Shown here: piece by piece, positions 1 through 15,300 of the stretch | How positions within the stretch are numbered: position 1 is the stretch's first letter | Layout of the letters: each line of letters starts with the position of its first letter | From: Lottia gigantea | Lineage: Eukaryota; Mollusca; Gastropoda; Lottiidae | Length of the DNA stretch: 64,000 nt | Assembly (NCBI RefSeq): GCF_000327385.1 | Contig: NW_008708555.1 | Span: 273,726-337,725 of the forward strand | Direction of reading: 5' to 3' | The notes under the pieces: model-generated | What the model was told of the DNA's origin: nothing | The model's input: only the letters and a program-made list of their open reading frames with translations | Database searches by the model: none | Made by a program: the position numbers and the translations under genes

Positions 1-298
1 TTTCTTATATGTATCGGGGACACTGACATCATCAATTTATACTAATCCAATTCTCTATCAGACGTCTGTGACTCTTGCATTTCGATTTAAACTATGCGTT
101 TTATGACGTCACTGTTGGTGAAGGGTTTTATGAATATCAGTAACAGCTTTTGTGGTAATGACGTCATAACACGCTTACAATTTCTGGAATTGCAAGAACT
201 ACAGACGTCTGACTGAAAATTGTAATGATGCAAATTGATAATATATGTGTCCCCAATACACATAAAAAGTTTAGAAAACCTCATTACAATCCCTTTAA
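1..298 (-). mobile_element. MITE family A, copy truncated by window edge
   Basis: This is a foldback element. Its left part (cggggacactga..., cagacgtctg near 60-68) is an inverted copy of its right part (cagacgtctg near 203-212, ccccaatacaca near 251). The right end reads caatccct followed by TTAA at 295-298. Family members elsewhere start TTAA-AGGGATTGT, so this copy ends in the matching inverted terminus. It has no coding capacity. Related copies lie near 10060, 17640, 32572, 42458, 51242, 52341 and 62695. A TTAA target site is typical of piggyBac-type transposases, so a nonautonomous piggyBac-like element is the likely class (inference). Confidence 0.7.
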
Positions 299-1326
299 AG
301 TATTAATCTTAGTGGCTTACTCCGATTCCATATAAGGAGAGCTAAGTAGTTAACAATATACTAACAGGCCATTCAAGCAATATTTGGAATTCATTAGTAT
401 CACATTAGGGTTTGTTTGTATAAGGCAAGCATTATCAGTACATGTACTTTATGATTTATTTAAAGAATGCCTAATTGTGGTAGATTTTATTTAGAGCATA
501 GAGAATAACGAACAATTTTAGTCTTATTATTGAGAAGGGATTTAATAGTACAAACTCAAACTGAAATTTCGAAATCCTTCTTAAAACTTCCAGTTCCAAA
601 TATGGTAATTGTTAAGTCATGTATGGTGTGGAAGAGGTTTTAGTTGTAGCCTACATAGAGATCAAGTAATTCGTCCACGCATGATACATTGGATACATCT
701 GATTAAAAGGAAGATCTGGATATTTCGTGTTGTATATCTTTCTAAGGGTAACTCTATATGCCATCCATGATCTGACGAGATTTTTATGCATCTTCCGGTT
801 TTGGTCATTTAATAATCAACCAATCAAATGCTTTGTAAATTAAAAGATTTCCAAAATGTGAAATTTTTTATGATATCCATTAACTTGTATTGACTAACCA
901 CTTCTAACGGTGTTTTTGATTGGTTATCATTAACTATCATATGGCATTAAGTCAAAATATCATAAGATACAAATTTATACAAAAAGGTTGTCAGATCATG
1001 GTAGGTGTAATAACCAGTGGAAAAAAACACAGAGGAAATATTCAGCTATGTATTAAAATCAGAGGTATTTGGAGGTAGGAAGGATTTAGTTCTAAATCGA
1101 GATTTAATGTGTTAATCCGTTTACGCTGACTGCCAAGAATTTTGCCTTGAATTAGTTTTTATACGGATAGTTCAGTTAATATTTAGTTAGTAAATTTAGA
1201 TGGCGGTGACATTGTTTGGCACCTTTTTAATAGTATTGGACCAGTATACGATAACTGAAGTGAAGTTTGTAGACTTATATAGCGACATTCTTGGCACATT
1301 CTGTTAAGTCAAATATATTGAAGGTC
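299..1326. other. Unassigned AT-rich region
   Basis: I see no open reading frame with coding character, no RNA gene and no clear repeat here. Confidence 0.5.
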
Positions 1327-1710
1327 TTGTTGGTACCTTAATTTAGAAAAAGAGTGTTTATATTGGCACTTCCGGTGTAAAGAAAATAAAGGGAGGGAAC
1401 TCAAGGAATGTGTGTGTGAGTTAATATATCAGAGACTTTGTTGGTAACTTAATTTACAAAAACAATGTTTCATTTGGCACTTCCGGTGGTAGTATAATAA
1501 AGGGAGGGAACTCAAGGAATGTGTGTTGGTGTCACGGCGATTTTGTTGGTACCTTAATTTAGAAAAACAATGTTTCATTTGGCACTTCCGGTGTTATTAT
1601 AATAAAGGGAGGGAACTCAAGGATTTTGTTGGTAACTTAATTTAAAACAGTGTTTGCATGGGAAATTCCAGTGGTTGGAAAATAAAGGGAGGGAACTCTA
1701 AGAATGTTTT
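1327..1710 (+). repeat. Imperfect ~100-bp tandem repeat, about 4 copies
   Basis: The phrase 'ttggtaccttaatttag ... ggcacttccggtg ... ataaagggagggaactcaagg' recurs about every 70-120 bp, near 1327, 1437, 1540 and 1625, with variable spacers. No reading frame runs through it. The repeated ggcacttccggt could be an ETS-type site, but that is only a string match. Confidence 0.7.
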
Positions 1711-4700
1711 TGTTTGGTTAGTGCAGGAGAACTTAACCCTTTCTATGTGATCAACATCAACTACAACATATCAGAGCTATATAACATAGTATATAGAGCT
1801 AAATAAGAGAATATATTTTAATACTAGCTTCAAAAACAGTTCGATTTCCAAAAATATTTTCACCATAATATCCTGCTTTAAGGCTATATTATAGATATTC
1901 TCAAATATAATAAATCAATCGGCGTAAAGGCTACCATTGTAATCAGATTGTGTATAATATATAGTACTAATCATTATGACATTGTACTGTCTTGTGACAG
2001 ATTAGCATATACTTTGGGTTTGGTCCGTGATCAAGGATCTGGTTGATCTGCCACAAAACTTCGTCCATACATCATGATCAGTAAAACTTATAATGAACGA
2101 GAAAAAATCTACGAGAAAAAGCAGTCAATATGACTATCGTCGCAGATAAACAGATTTTTATCGATAAAAAAAATAACACATTCTCAATCACAGAAATTCA
2201 AAGTTTCAAATCTTTACCGGATGAAACGGTGTCAGATTTTGTTAGAAATAAAAAACCAAAACAACGCGAAGGATTAACGAGGGGGTTAGGGGGATTACCC
2301 AAGAACGTGCCGACGATAATCCATGTCAAAATAAATCCACGAATTCTGCTCGGTGTACAATGTTTCGAAGACAAAGGAGTTACAATTTCTTTGTTTTTTC
2401 AACATTCTGTAACACTAAAAGATTTTTTGCACTTGGTGAATCCACAATGAACCTACCTTATCGATGTGAAGGTACGAAATGGTGTTTCTCTCCCCCAATG
2501 TAGCCTATATATATGTTTGGCGAAAACCAAATTCATAATCCAGCGAAATATAATATGTAAAATGTAACAGTAGGCTAGAGCAGACATGACACTGGTCGAA
2601 AAATTAAATTTGATTTACTAGAAGCACTAGTTACAATACAAGAGCATTTTGGGTAAAATATAGTCGCAATACATATCAAAATATTCGTCAGAAATTCGCA
2701 AAAAAATATAACTTCGTTTCCTAATGAACGTTTTGATATTTTTTTTAATATACCCGAAATTCGGACAATTCAAATTTAAACGAAAAGGAAATATCAATGA
2801 GAATATCAACATTTGAAAAATCTCTGATATAATAGCAAACTCAATTCCTTGATTTTAACAGACTTCAAAGAAAAAAACTAAATTTTTTCGACAATGACGA
2901 AATTAGGCTAACGAAGTTAAAAATTTACTGAATATTCAAAATGCTCAATTAATCTATGAATCGGTATTAAAATTTAAGTCTAAGTGGGCTAGGACACTAT
3001 CATTGTTCATTGTTTGAAATTTATCGTATTTTAGGTATGGGGTGAAAATTCGGATTAGCGAATACTTTGAATGTTTCGGTCAACTGACAAGTCCGGGAAT
3101 TTTCGATGGCCAGAAACAATTTACCATTTAACATCGACGCAGAGAAAAGACGTTTGTTACATCCAGCGCTAGTCACTGCCGGATGTTTGCTTATACTCTC
3201 CAACCAAATTGTTTAGATAATCAATAAAACTAACTACAATCGAAACTGCGTGCTGTGAATTACAAATCGATATGAAATGGAATGGTGTAAATCTTACATG
3301 TAAAAATTGCTTATTCATGCGAGTGTCTTTATTAACTCTGTGAACTCTCCGAAAGAGTTATTTGGTTCTTCAAATCACTGTGTTATTGATCTACTGCCGA
3401 GATTATGAATTCCAACCACTTACTGACTATATAATCTATGTGGACTCTCACAAGTGATGTCTAGGTTATGAATTACTACCACTAACTAAACATAAATAGC
3501 TCTGTGAACTCTCAAAAGGGAGAGTATGAGAGGTGTCAAACCCAGTCGCAGAAATATTCAAAAGTCTAAATTATTCGAAACCTATTTCAGCAACTATTTA
3601 TGACTCTACAATCCGAATGTTGAAATATCAATGTAATGTTGTTGACTATTTTGTTTAACACCTATCGTTACACAAGACCAGTTTATATTCAATATTTATC
3701 TCTAATATTGGCCCTGTCAACAACATTCTCTCGGCTTGTATTTGTTCTTTAACCAGTGACCAGTCTAAGGAGAAAATACCATATTGAAATAAACTTAAAT
3801 ATCAAATAGAACTTCAACTAATTAGAGCTGCATTCTTAACAGACCACAGGTTGAATAGCCTTAAGCAATCATTACATATTTTCAAGAAAGCACGACATTC
3901 CTAATTTGGTAAAAACTGCAAAAGCACGATCCGATAACTTCAAACAATTCTTGTTTATTTTGAATGATTTGTGAAATTATTCATCAAAATATTTCGTAGC
4001 CATTTTAACCATTTACCCCTTAGGGGTGGCGGCCCTTGGACGTGGTTCAACCAGTCCCTATGGTAGTTGTATCACTGATATCGGGGATTAGAAATCGGAA
4101 TTGTGTCAATTGAAGCACTTCCTGTGAGAACTTTATTTTTAGACGACTATGTCCCTTCAATAACTAAGCTAAGCATATAACATAATACAGTAATGCCTGG
4201 TGTGTTTTGTTATAGGGACTCTAATTGATAATAATGACACTTAAAAAGAGAAAAAATCCATATCGAAAATTATTACAACACTTACAATAATAGACTGAAT
4301 GTTTTTAAACAATTAATATTATTTGGCAGCCATTTTGTTTCATGTAGAAAGCAGACGATTAAAACAACTTGAATTCAATCAAAGTTTGAGAACGAGACAG
4401 ATGCAAGGGCAGACGATAATGGACGATACGTTTTGATTGGTCAATAAGTAGCTATATTTCCCATTAATAAACCAATGAAATAACAGTATTTAGGGTGGTT
4501 TATTGTTGTTAAAATCAGGTATATTTTAATTAGATTTATTTACCGATATCGATTACTCTTGGATCATAGACTTCACATTATCGGGTTGTTTGAAATGAAA
4601 AATATGAAAGGCGTTTTACTTCCCACTTCTCGGATCCGTATTAAGAAATGGAGAAATGGAATCATACTTTTCGGAGGAAGACTACTACAAGATCACAAAC

Positions 4701-5268
4701 ATTACATTATTTTGTTATTTGAACTGAAATAGGTTGGAAGGAGTTTTAGGCCTAGTTCTCTGCTCCTTATTGAGAAATCTCTAGATTACATACTTGCATT
4801 ATCCTGTGGTTTGAGTTTTTAATATTATTTAAATCACTTATATTATATTCAGAGTGTTCACATGGTATAGATAGGATAACTTGCCCCAATCAAGTTTGGC
4901 TACGGGCCCCTAAGTAGCCGAGATCTAACGTTACTATCAAACTATACCTTTTAGCGCATCGATTCCCGCGCTTTTCTACTGGCGGGAAATACTGGGAATC
5001 ACGTCGTCTGGTGTCTATACTCTCCAACCCTTCAAATTACTCTCAAAGCCATAACAACTCTTCAAATCACTTAAAAGCGACATAAATTGATTAAAATAAT
5101 AGAAAAAGATGTTTAATGTGGCCATTTTGTAAAAATGGCTCTTAAACGATTTACTTTAATTGAATAAAAACATAATCACAGTATAAATATGAACGTTTTT
5201 GATTTTTTATCTCAAAACCGTAAAGAATTTGCAGGTGCGCTGAAGGCCATTTTTGGAACAACGTGACA
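1711..5268. other. Unassigned region upstream of homeobox gene
   Basis: This holds only short ORFs without recognisable domains. One of them, at 2130-2450, is listed separately. There is no tandem array. The last few hundred bases probably include the 5' UTR and promoter of the homeobox gene, but I cannot place a TSS. Confidence 0.4.
2130..2450 (+). CDS. Hypothetical 106-codon ORF
   Basis: An ATG-initiated frame of 106 codons, opening MTIVADKQIF and ending HLVNPQ. I do not recognise it. It is basic in the middle (NKKPKQREG), has no signal peptide or membrane segment, and has no visible splice sites or partner exons. It could be a single-exon gene, an exon of a larger gene or chance. Its length alone is weak evidence in AT-rich DNA. 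Confidence 0.15.
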   Translation: MTIVADKQIFIDKKNNTFSITEIQSFKSLPDETVSDFVRNKKPKQREGLTRGLGGLPKNVPTIIHVKINPRILLGVQCFEDKGVTISLFFQHSVTLKDFLHLVNPQ

Positions 5269-7788
<2,520 letters not shown>

Positions 7789-9308
7789 CTGTTCCGTGTG
7801 AAGACGGAAACTTTTTCAATCGATCTCGACTGTGTTCCATCCATCAAGTGTCACGCATCCTACCTGAACCCTGAAGTTGTGACGTTGGTTTGTCATGTTG
7901 GCTTATTATCGGAATGTGGTAAATTGGTTTTTGTTTTGGGAGACAATAACATGACTATAACTAGGCTTAACATGTTTTGATTGGGACACTAATTTGTCAT
8001 CTCGACTTTCGTGACATAGCTGTCATATTGGTGGAAGAACTACGTTACCGGAACATGTGTCAGGATCTAGAATATTTTGATTCCAATGGCAATTACCTAA
8101 ATTATTCAGCTAACAGTCAATATTCTCTATGATAATAGTGCTACTTCTTTCAAGGTGTGAACACATGATGTGTATTGCAAGTGTTGAAGATTGAAGACAC
8201 AGATATCGTTTACTGCTGTTATATATTCCGGTTTTTGTCAGTGGCGTCCGACTGTTTCTAGGACTGATATTGGATTTGCATAATTGTGTGGTGAACGATG
8301 TTCTCAAAAGGGAAGCGATGTACACTCTAAACCAATATAAAGAAAGATATGAACTTAATATTTAATAATAATTTATTGTATAATAGTTCTATAAATAATA
8401 AATAATAATAGAAACAGTGGAGATTTAACAAGTGAAGTTTATATACAATATTCTTAAAATTGATTAAAAATTAACAAAACAATATTTCAATGAAATTCTA
8501 AATACAGAACCTTCTACATAAAACAATGCCTAGTTTTGTTACATAAAAAAGAGAAATAAATAAATCTGTGTGCAAAAGTTATTTAACATTTAATTCGTGT
8601 TGTTTCAAGTTGACGTAACGATAGTTGAAAATAGGGATAGAGCCATATATACAAATCGTAAATCGTACAAGCTGTCTATCGCAGCATATCGTAATATCAA
8701 TATTAAGTATAATTACATCGTCACGTAATTTTCAAGTATCAGCGATACGTTGTTATTGTACCAGCTATACGTCGTTATCGTACCAGCTATACGTCGTTAT
8801 CGTACCAGCGATACATCGTTATCGTACCAATGATACGTCGTTATTGCAACTATATAAGAAGATCGTATGCTATCGCCATATAGTATACACATCGAGAATC
8901 GCTTCAACTTCACAACTTTTCATCACAAAACAACAAAGTTGTGTATAGAGATTGAATCAAATTGAATCGCACTGTAAATATTGAGTATCGTTTCAGTTAA
9001 ATATTTATCAGTGTGGAATTGTATCGCCTATTAAACAACGAAGATCATACCTGCAAAAAATTATTATACATACAAGAATTCAGCAGCATAAATTATCGAG
9101 ATCGCAATCGCATAATATTATATCGGGATGGGGATTATTTCCAACCAACGATCGACCCTTTTCCTTCGTTGATATCTTCTAGTCAGTAGTATCAGCTTAA
9201 TATGGAGGTCATATAGTCATATTGTCATGTAAAAGCTCATTATCCCAGTTAATAGTTCATAGGACAAGGTACATATCGAGATCGCATAGTAACATTTCGG
9301 GATGTTGA
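7789..9308. other. Tail-to-tail intergenic region of homeobox and ACE genes
   Basis: This holds the 3' UTRs of the convergent genes. AATAAA on the + strand at 8397-8402 could end the homeobox transcript. TTTATT at 8372-8377 (AATAAA on the minus strand) could end the ACE transcript. A 22-bp tandem repeat lies at 8739-8850. Otherwise I see no gene. Confidence 0.45.
8739..8850 (+). repeat. 22-bp tandem repeat, about 5 copies
   Basis: The unit is ccagctatacgtcgttatcg plus ta. Later copies drift to agcgatacatcg and aatgatacgtcg. It lies in the ACE 3' flank and has no coding sense. Confidence 0.8.
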
Positions 9309-12300
9309 TTATTTCCAACCAACAATCGACTCATTTTCCTCGTTAACTTCCTCTAACCAGTTCATCAAAGGTTGAAAATATTCCAGTAAGGGTTTAGCGG
9401 ACACTTCTCTACTGCCTGTAAATCTTTCTAAAGCTTCCGGCCATGGTATACTAGAGCCTAATGCCAACATCTCTCTGAAAAAAAAAAGGAATTTCCATAT
9501 TATATCGTTCACTGCTGGACGGGATTAAGAGGCAGAAGTATCAATTCTACTATTTTGTACTGTATCGACAATCGCACATCCTACACCATACCTCGTCCAT
9601 TTCAACATTAGTACTTTTATCTATCGAGACGGTTGTGATATCATTTCCAAGTGAAAGGGCATTAATACTAGACAGCGATGGTCCAAGGTATCTGATTAAA
9701 ACTGGTCGTCATCATATACTAGAAGAATCCCAGATGATAGGTTTAGTACACTGCCTTGGAAACACGGAAAATTTTCTCATAGTTTAACGGATTTGAGTAA
9801 AGACAAACAACTTACCTAAATTTTGAACCGGCCTCTTCTGACCCATAAAAATCACAGGTATGAAGCGCCCCCTGGTGACCAGATAATTCACACATTCTCT
9901 GGTAAAATTGGAATTGAAGAATAAAACTGAAGAAATAACTGAAATAAGAGAAAAAAAACATGAGATATTAGCAATGAGGCATGGTTCTGGGCTATTTTGT
10001 GGAAATAGAGATTTACCTTCTTCTACCCCCTCCAGACATGACGGATGATATCACCTTAAAGGGATTGTGAAGATGTGTTCTATAGGTTTCAAGTGTACTG
10101 ATAGCATGGATTTGTACCATTCCAATTTTCAGTCCAACGTCTGTGGTTCTTCATACACCTTAAGCACCGGTAGCATATATTGTTTATGAAATACAAAATT
10201 CTTGCAATCCGACTAAAACTTAGGATTTATCACTATCCCAAGATTTGAAAATTGGTCCTAACCTGATATATGGTGAATTGGAAGGAATATGGAACTTTGC
10301 TCCAGGATCAAATCCATACGCCTTTCTTTCAACTGGTGGACTTATACCTTGGTATTCATATCTATAAATAGAAACAAGGGAGATTAGTAAATATAATCAT
10401 ATCTATAAATAGAAACAAGGAATATCCATTTATGGATAAACAGACGAAGCCTGAAAGAAGAAAATGATCCATTGGACAAAATATCAGCCCACGCTAAAGA
10501 GGAGTAGGATTCTGCACAGTAACATGATACAATGACCTACGGCAACCTCGAAACAAAACTCTCTTGTAGACGTAAATTCAGTTTAATAGTTCTTGTTTTA
10601 TGAAGAATACAAGTCTTACCTTAAATCCCACCATTTTTCATTGTAATCGTGGTGAGTTATCTCCCCTCTAAACACATCATAGCGCCATTTGTCCACTAAA
10701 TAACCAAACGGTAGAAAGGAGATTTTATTTAAGGCATGGAGCAATAGAGTGTTGATATCGCTTTCTGAAACACACAAAATAACAAATACTTTAGAGTGAA
10801 TTATCTTAATGCTTAGACGTTTCGTATCTTTGGGAGTTACATCCCCAATCGTATCTACGGTGGATATTCTATCTACGCCTGACAATAACTTCATATGCAA
10901 CTGGAGGATAAATCACTACTTTCAAAATTTAGGTCATGTGACAATAAATTTATTTTATTTATTTAACTCTGAAGAACTACACTTTGTAACGCGGATGTAA
11001 CTTCCGCCTAACAATTAAAGAAGATTTTCTTCCATCTGCATATGAGGTTATTGTCAGGCGTTGTGAGAATGGCCGTGGTAGGTACGATTGGTACATCCCG
11101 TGGACGAAGCATGGTTAATAAGTATCGAGTGTGTCGTGTATTTTCTCTACCTTATTTCACATCCTTTGGTCCTTCTCCAGGACTGGTACTGCTTAACAAA
11201 GCAGAGGAACCCGAACACTATCAAAATAACAATTTTCTATGACTAAATTCTTTAATTCATAATTGAGCTTTCTATCACTGGTCACTGTGTAACTCGTACT
11301 GAGACGAGTTCCAACGAAAGCCATAGATAGTGCAAACTGTAAAGTATATTTACCATCGTCATCAAGGGTGTCTTCATCCAACAATCCAATGGTCTCTAAA
11401 TGTTTCCGGCTACGTACTGACAACGCTATAGTGTCTCCTACCGCCTCATGAAACGCACTATTTGCTCCGTTTCTGTACACTAATGGTTGAGATTCATACG
11501 CCATGTAGTACTCCACGTGACCCATTTCATGATGAATTGTTTGAAAGTAGTCCAAGTTTACTTCTGAACACATTTTAATTCTGCAAAGAGAAGAACAGAC
11601 ATGTTATAAACGTTTGTTTCAAAGTCTAACGACGCCAATTTTTTTTTTTTTGGTCTTTGAAACTTGCCAAAAAAGGAGAAAGAATTGATAAACGTAGTCG
11701 CTAAAGGGCCATGGTTTGCCTTACCAAAGGCACATACCACAGTTTTTAAACAAGACACCTCAACATCCTGGAAGATAGTGAAATGGTGAATTTTCAAATG
11801 CTAAATAAGATAGAGCGCTTCCAAACTGATTTAGTTATGATTTCACAGACAGTGAAAGTTCTTACCTAAAGTCACCTGGTTGGTAAAGATCAAAGGCTGA
11901 AGCATGGCACTGGACTTCTCTATCTGCAGGCTTAGAGAGCATGGAATTATTCCAGAACTTGTCAGTCATATTATATAGACCAATGGAACTGTAGAATTCT
12001 TCTGCAAGACGGAACATGCCATTTACATCGTATTCCTCTTTCAGTCTGTCCTCCACCTGCCTGTTGGTGTCTACGGTATTATAAGGTTTAACTATTTCAT
12101 AAATACCGGCCCAGTTCTGGCCCCACATATTTCCTACAATTAAAAAATCAAGGTTTTCAGAAAAATCATTTAGGCTACCAATGGCTTTTGCTTTATCAGT
12201 TCGTTCTATTTCAATCTTTGGGCAATAATTTTACAAAGACGTCCTCGGCTAACCAAAATGGGGCTATGCGTCCGTATGTAATGGTCGAATCTCACTCATG

Positions 12301-15300
12301 TATCTATGGTTTTCAATATTGCACAAAATACAACACGAGTGATATCAGCAAGCTAAGCCAAGAGTGAAATATTGAAAACGCATAGTCAAACGTGCTGTTC
12401 TTTGTTCCTTGCCCTTCCTCAAATTCCCTGAAGATGCTCCGAATAAAGACTTACCAAGTATATGAGCTGGTATCCCACCATCCTCTTCAATATCAACATT
12501 GTCGCCATAGAAATCTCGTAGTTTCGATCTGACGTAGGCATGGAGATGTGTATAAAGAGGCTCTACTTCTACCCACAATTTAGCCGCCATTTCTTCCAGA
12601 TCTGGAGTATCCCCGAACAACTCATCCCTCCAATACGCTCCGTAGTCCGAATAACCTAAAATTGATAAATGGATATAAAAATACTGTGCAAAAGCGTACC
12701 AGTTTCGTTAGTGCATTGAATGTTCGTATGCAAACGGAATACAATGAAAGTTATGCCAGTTCATCTTTACGGAAACTGCCGAATTTTGCCGAATGGGTCG
12801 TATATTATATTCCTAGACCAGTACCTCAAAAACTCTGACTATACGAATTTATGGTAAATGTGGAATTCTACATTGAGAAATACCATGCCTATTACACAAA
12901 TTGATCGACAAATTGTTTGTTTAACTGGACTCTGGTGTTGGTAGTGAATTGCATTGTAATATGTTCTGCAGTTCTAACTGTTTTAATTTTCGATAAAAAA
13001 CGTTAAGAAACAGCAAATGTTCATTATGGAAGCGATAATAGACGTCATTGTTAAATTACAACTGTGGGTATAATTTAAATTCTGAAATGTCGTGGACAGC
13101 TGAAATAACGATAACGTTAACATATTATTAACGACATTCTCTCGTGATAGACTTACCATTTTCAACAGCACCTATATTCTTCAAATTAACAAAATTAGTA
13201 TATAACGGCTTGATTGGTCTAGTGACGTCACGCCATCCTACCCACGCCTCTAACAACTGTTTTGGATCACGACTGTTGCTCATCAGATCCGTCAGATCCG
13301 GTTCGAGAGGTAGACAAGGTCGTCCAGAGACAGTGCACACTCTTCCTTTATTGTAAATTGACGTCATTTTATTGGTTGTATGTGCAAGGTTCCTAAAATA
13401 AAACAAAAAGGTCAAATTAAGGGCCAATCAAATTGAGCGATTGAGTTATTCCATTTAAAAATTTGGGGGAGAAACGAGACGTCAGTAAGAGAGCCAATTA
13501 GATTAGTGATTGAGTTACTTCCCTTTAGAAATTCAAATTCGGGGGCATTCGACAATCTTCGACAGTTTCCATTAAGCTGAATATGTTGCAGGGCGCTAGA
13601 GTAATTTTCACAGAGGCCGTTTATTTCGGGGAAAAAACAGAAAAGAATTACTCTGTGACAGTGACTCTGTAAATTTATCCGTGACTTAAGGACGTGAAGG
13701 ATCTACTGTGAAAGTCCGACATGCAAAACTGCCGAAAGTTGCAAAATATATGCTAACCTGGCTATATCTGGTCTTTTTGAAACAGACGACTTCCGGAATA
13801 CACCAACTTGTCGTCTGACATCTTCATTGACATGTTTCAGGTTTAAATTATCCGCTTCAGTTTTCAATCTTCTTCCCAGCTTCGACGACTCTACCGATGC
13901 CTCTGTTTCCTGTAAGATAAGATTGTATCATATGTACAATAGATCGGATAGCACTTTGCGATTGGGTTTATCACCTCATGATCTAAGTAAAATTAGATGA
14001 CAAGTGTGTATCTGAAAATATATTAAAATACGAAATTGTAATCAAATTTTAATTAGATTGAGTGCTGCATCGACTACATCTGCAAGATAAAAAAGGATCA
14101 AGTACAATAGTTCGGATATCACTTTTTTATTGGGTCTTTCATCTTGTCTCCTACATTGTCCTTGTTTCCAAGCCTGGAGTGAGAGTATTCCCCTGGTGGT
14201 ACCTTGGAGCACCTATGACGTCATAGAATTCCTTTTGTATGGTCCAGAAAACAATTCATTAATTAAGTTTGGAATATTAATAACTTTCATCATGGTTTTG
14301 TAGGCGAGGGCTGAGGGAATACCATCAAAGTCAAATCACAAGAGAAATACAGAGTGTTTGAAAGTCGGAAGCCGTGGACATAGATATTGATGTTATTTTG
14401 TTATAGGCTGGTTCAAGAATAGCTTTGAACAACCCAAACTTTAATCTGCTTTCGACTACAATCACCCAATGAGGTAGAATATGTTCGGATTTTGGGTTTA
14501 TCATCCCTCTTAGAGAACTCAAATAGTTAATAATGTTAATAAGGCCTTTGCAATTTCAACTCGACATCATTAACGGAGCTTTATATAAGATAAAAATATA
14601 TTTTTATTTGTGTTTGTCAACTCAACATCATTTTCAGAATTTCCACGCAGCTTTCAGAGTATTTACAAACAAACTAATTTTGAATTCTATGTTCACAATA
14701 ATATGTTGACAAACCGCAAGATTAATATACTTTTGAATAAAAACACCGAATAATAAATAAACAGTCTTTTTATAGGCGATGTAGGCGATATAAAATATAA
14801 GCATTCTTTAACTTCTTAAAAGACTTTCCTTGACATTTAAACAAAGTATAAACGGTATTGTCCATCTCCTATATTCAAATCCCCTTATACTATTACAATA
14901 TCTTTAAATCCGCTTATCAGTTATTCTCTTTTATTGGTGTTTTTTCGATTCATGATTTAAAATGCCATTTAAAAGAGAATTAAAACCATATATAGTAATC
15001 TAAATTAAAATAAAATACTAAAACCATGTTATGACGTTAGTAGTTTTACTACAAATGCCCTAATCCTACTAGACCGGTCAAATATATAACGAAATAATCC
15101 CTAAACTTGAAATTATATAGCAAGGTCGAATTACAGGATAAGTTTAAATAGATGACCTTTGAGTGATGCTTCGATTCCCAGGGGAGCTTGATGAGCGGAT
15201 GCAAAAATGTTTGTTGCAAGAAAACTCATATAAAATTTTGAGTAAATTCAGATCATTTTAAAAGAATTGCCAGAGAATGTTTTTGTTTTGATCTGTTTCT

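Noticed and set aside
3021-3203. 60-codon minus-strand frame with plausible amino-acid composition
   Set aside because: Too short, no domain, no splice partners.
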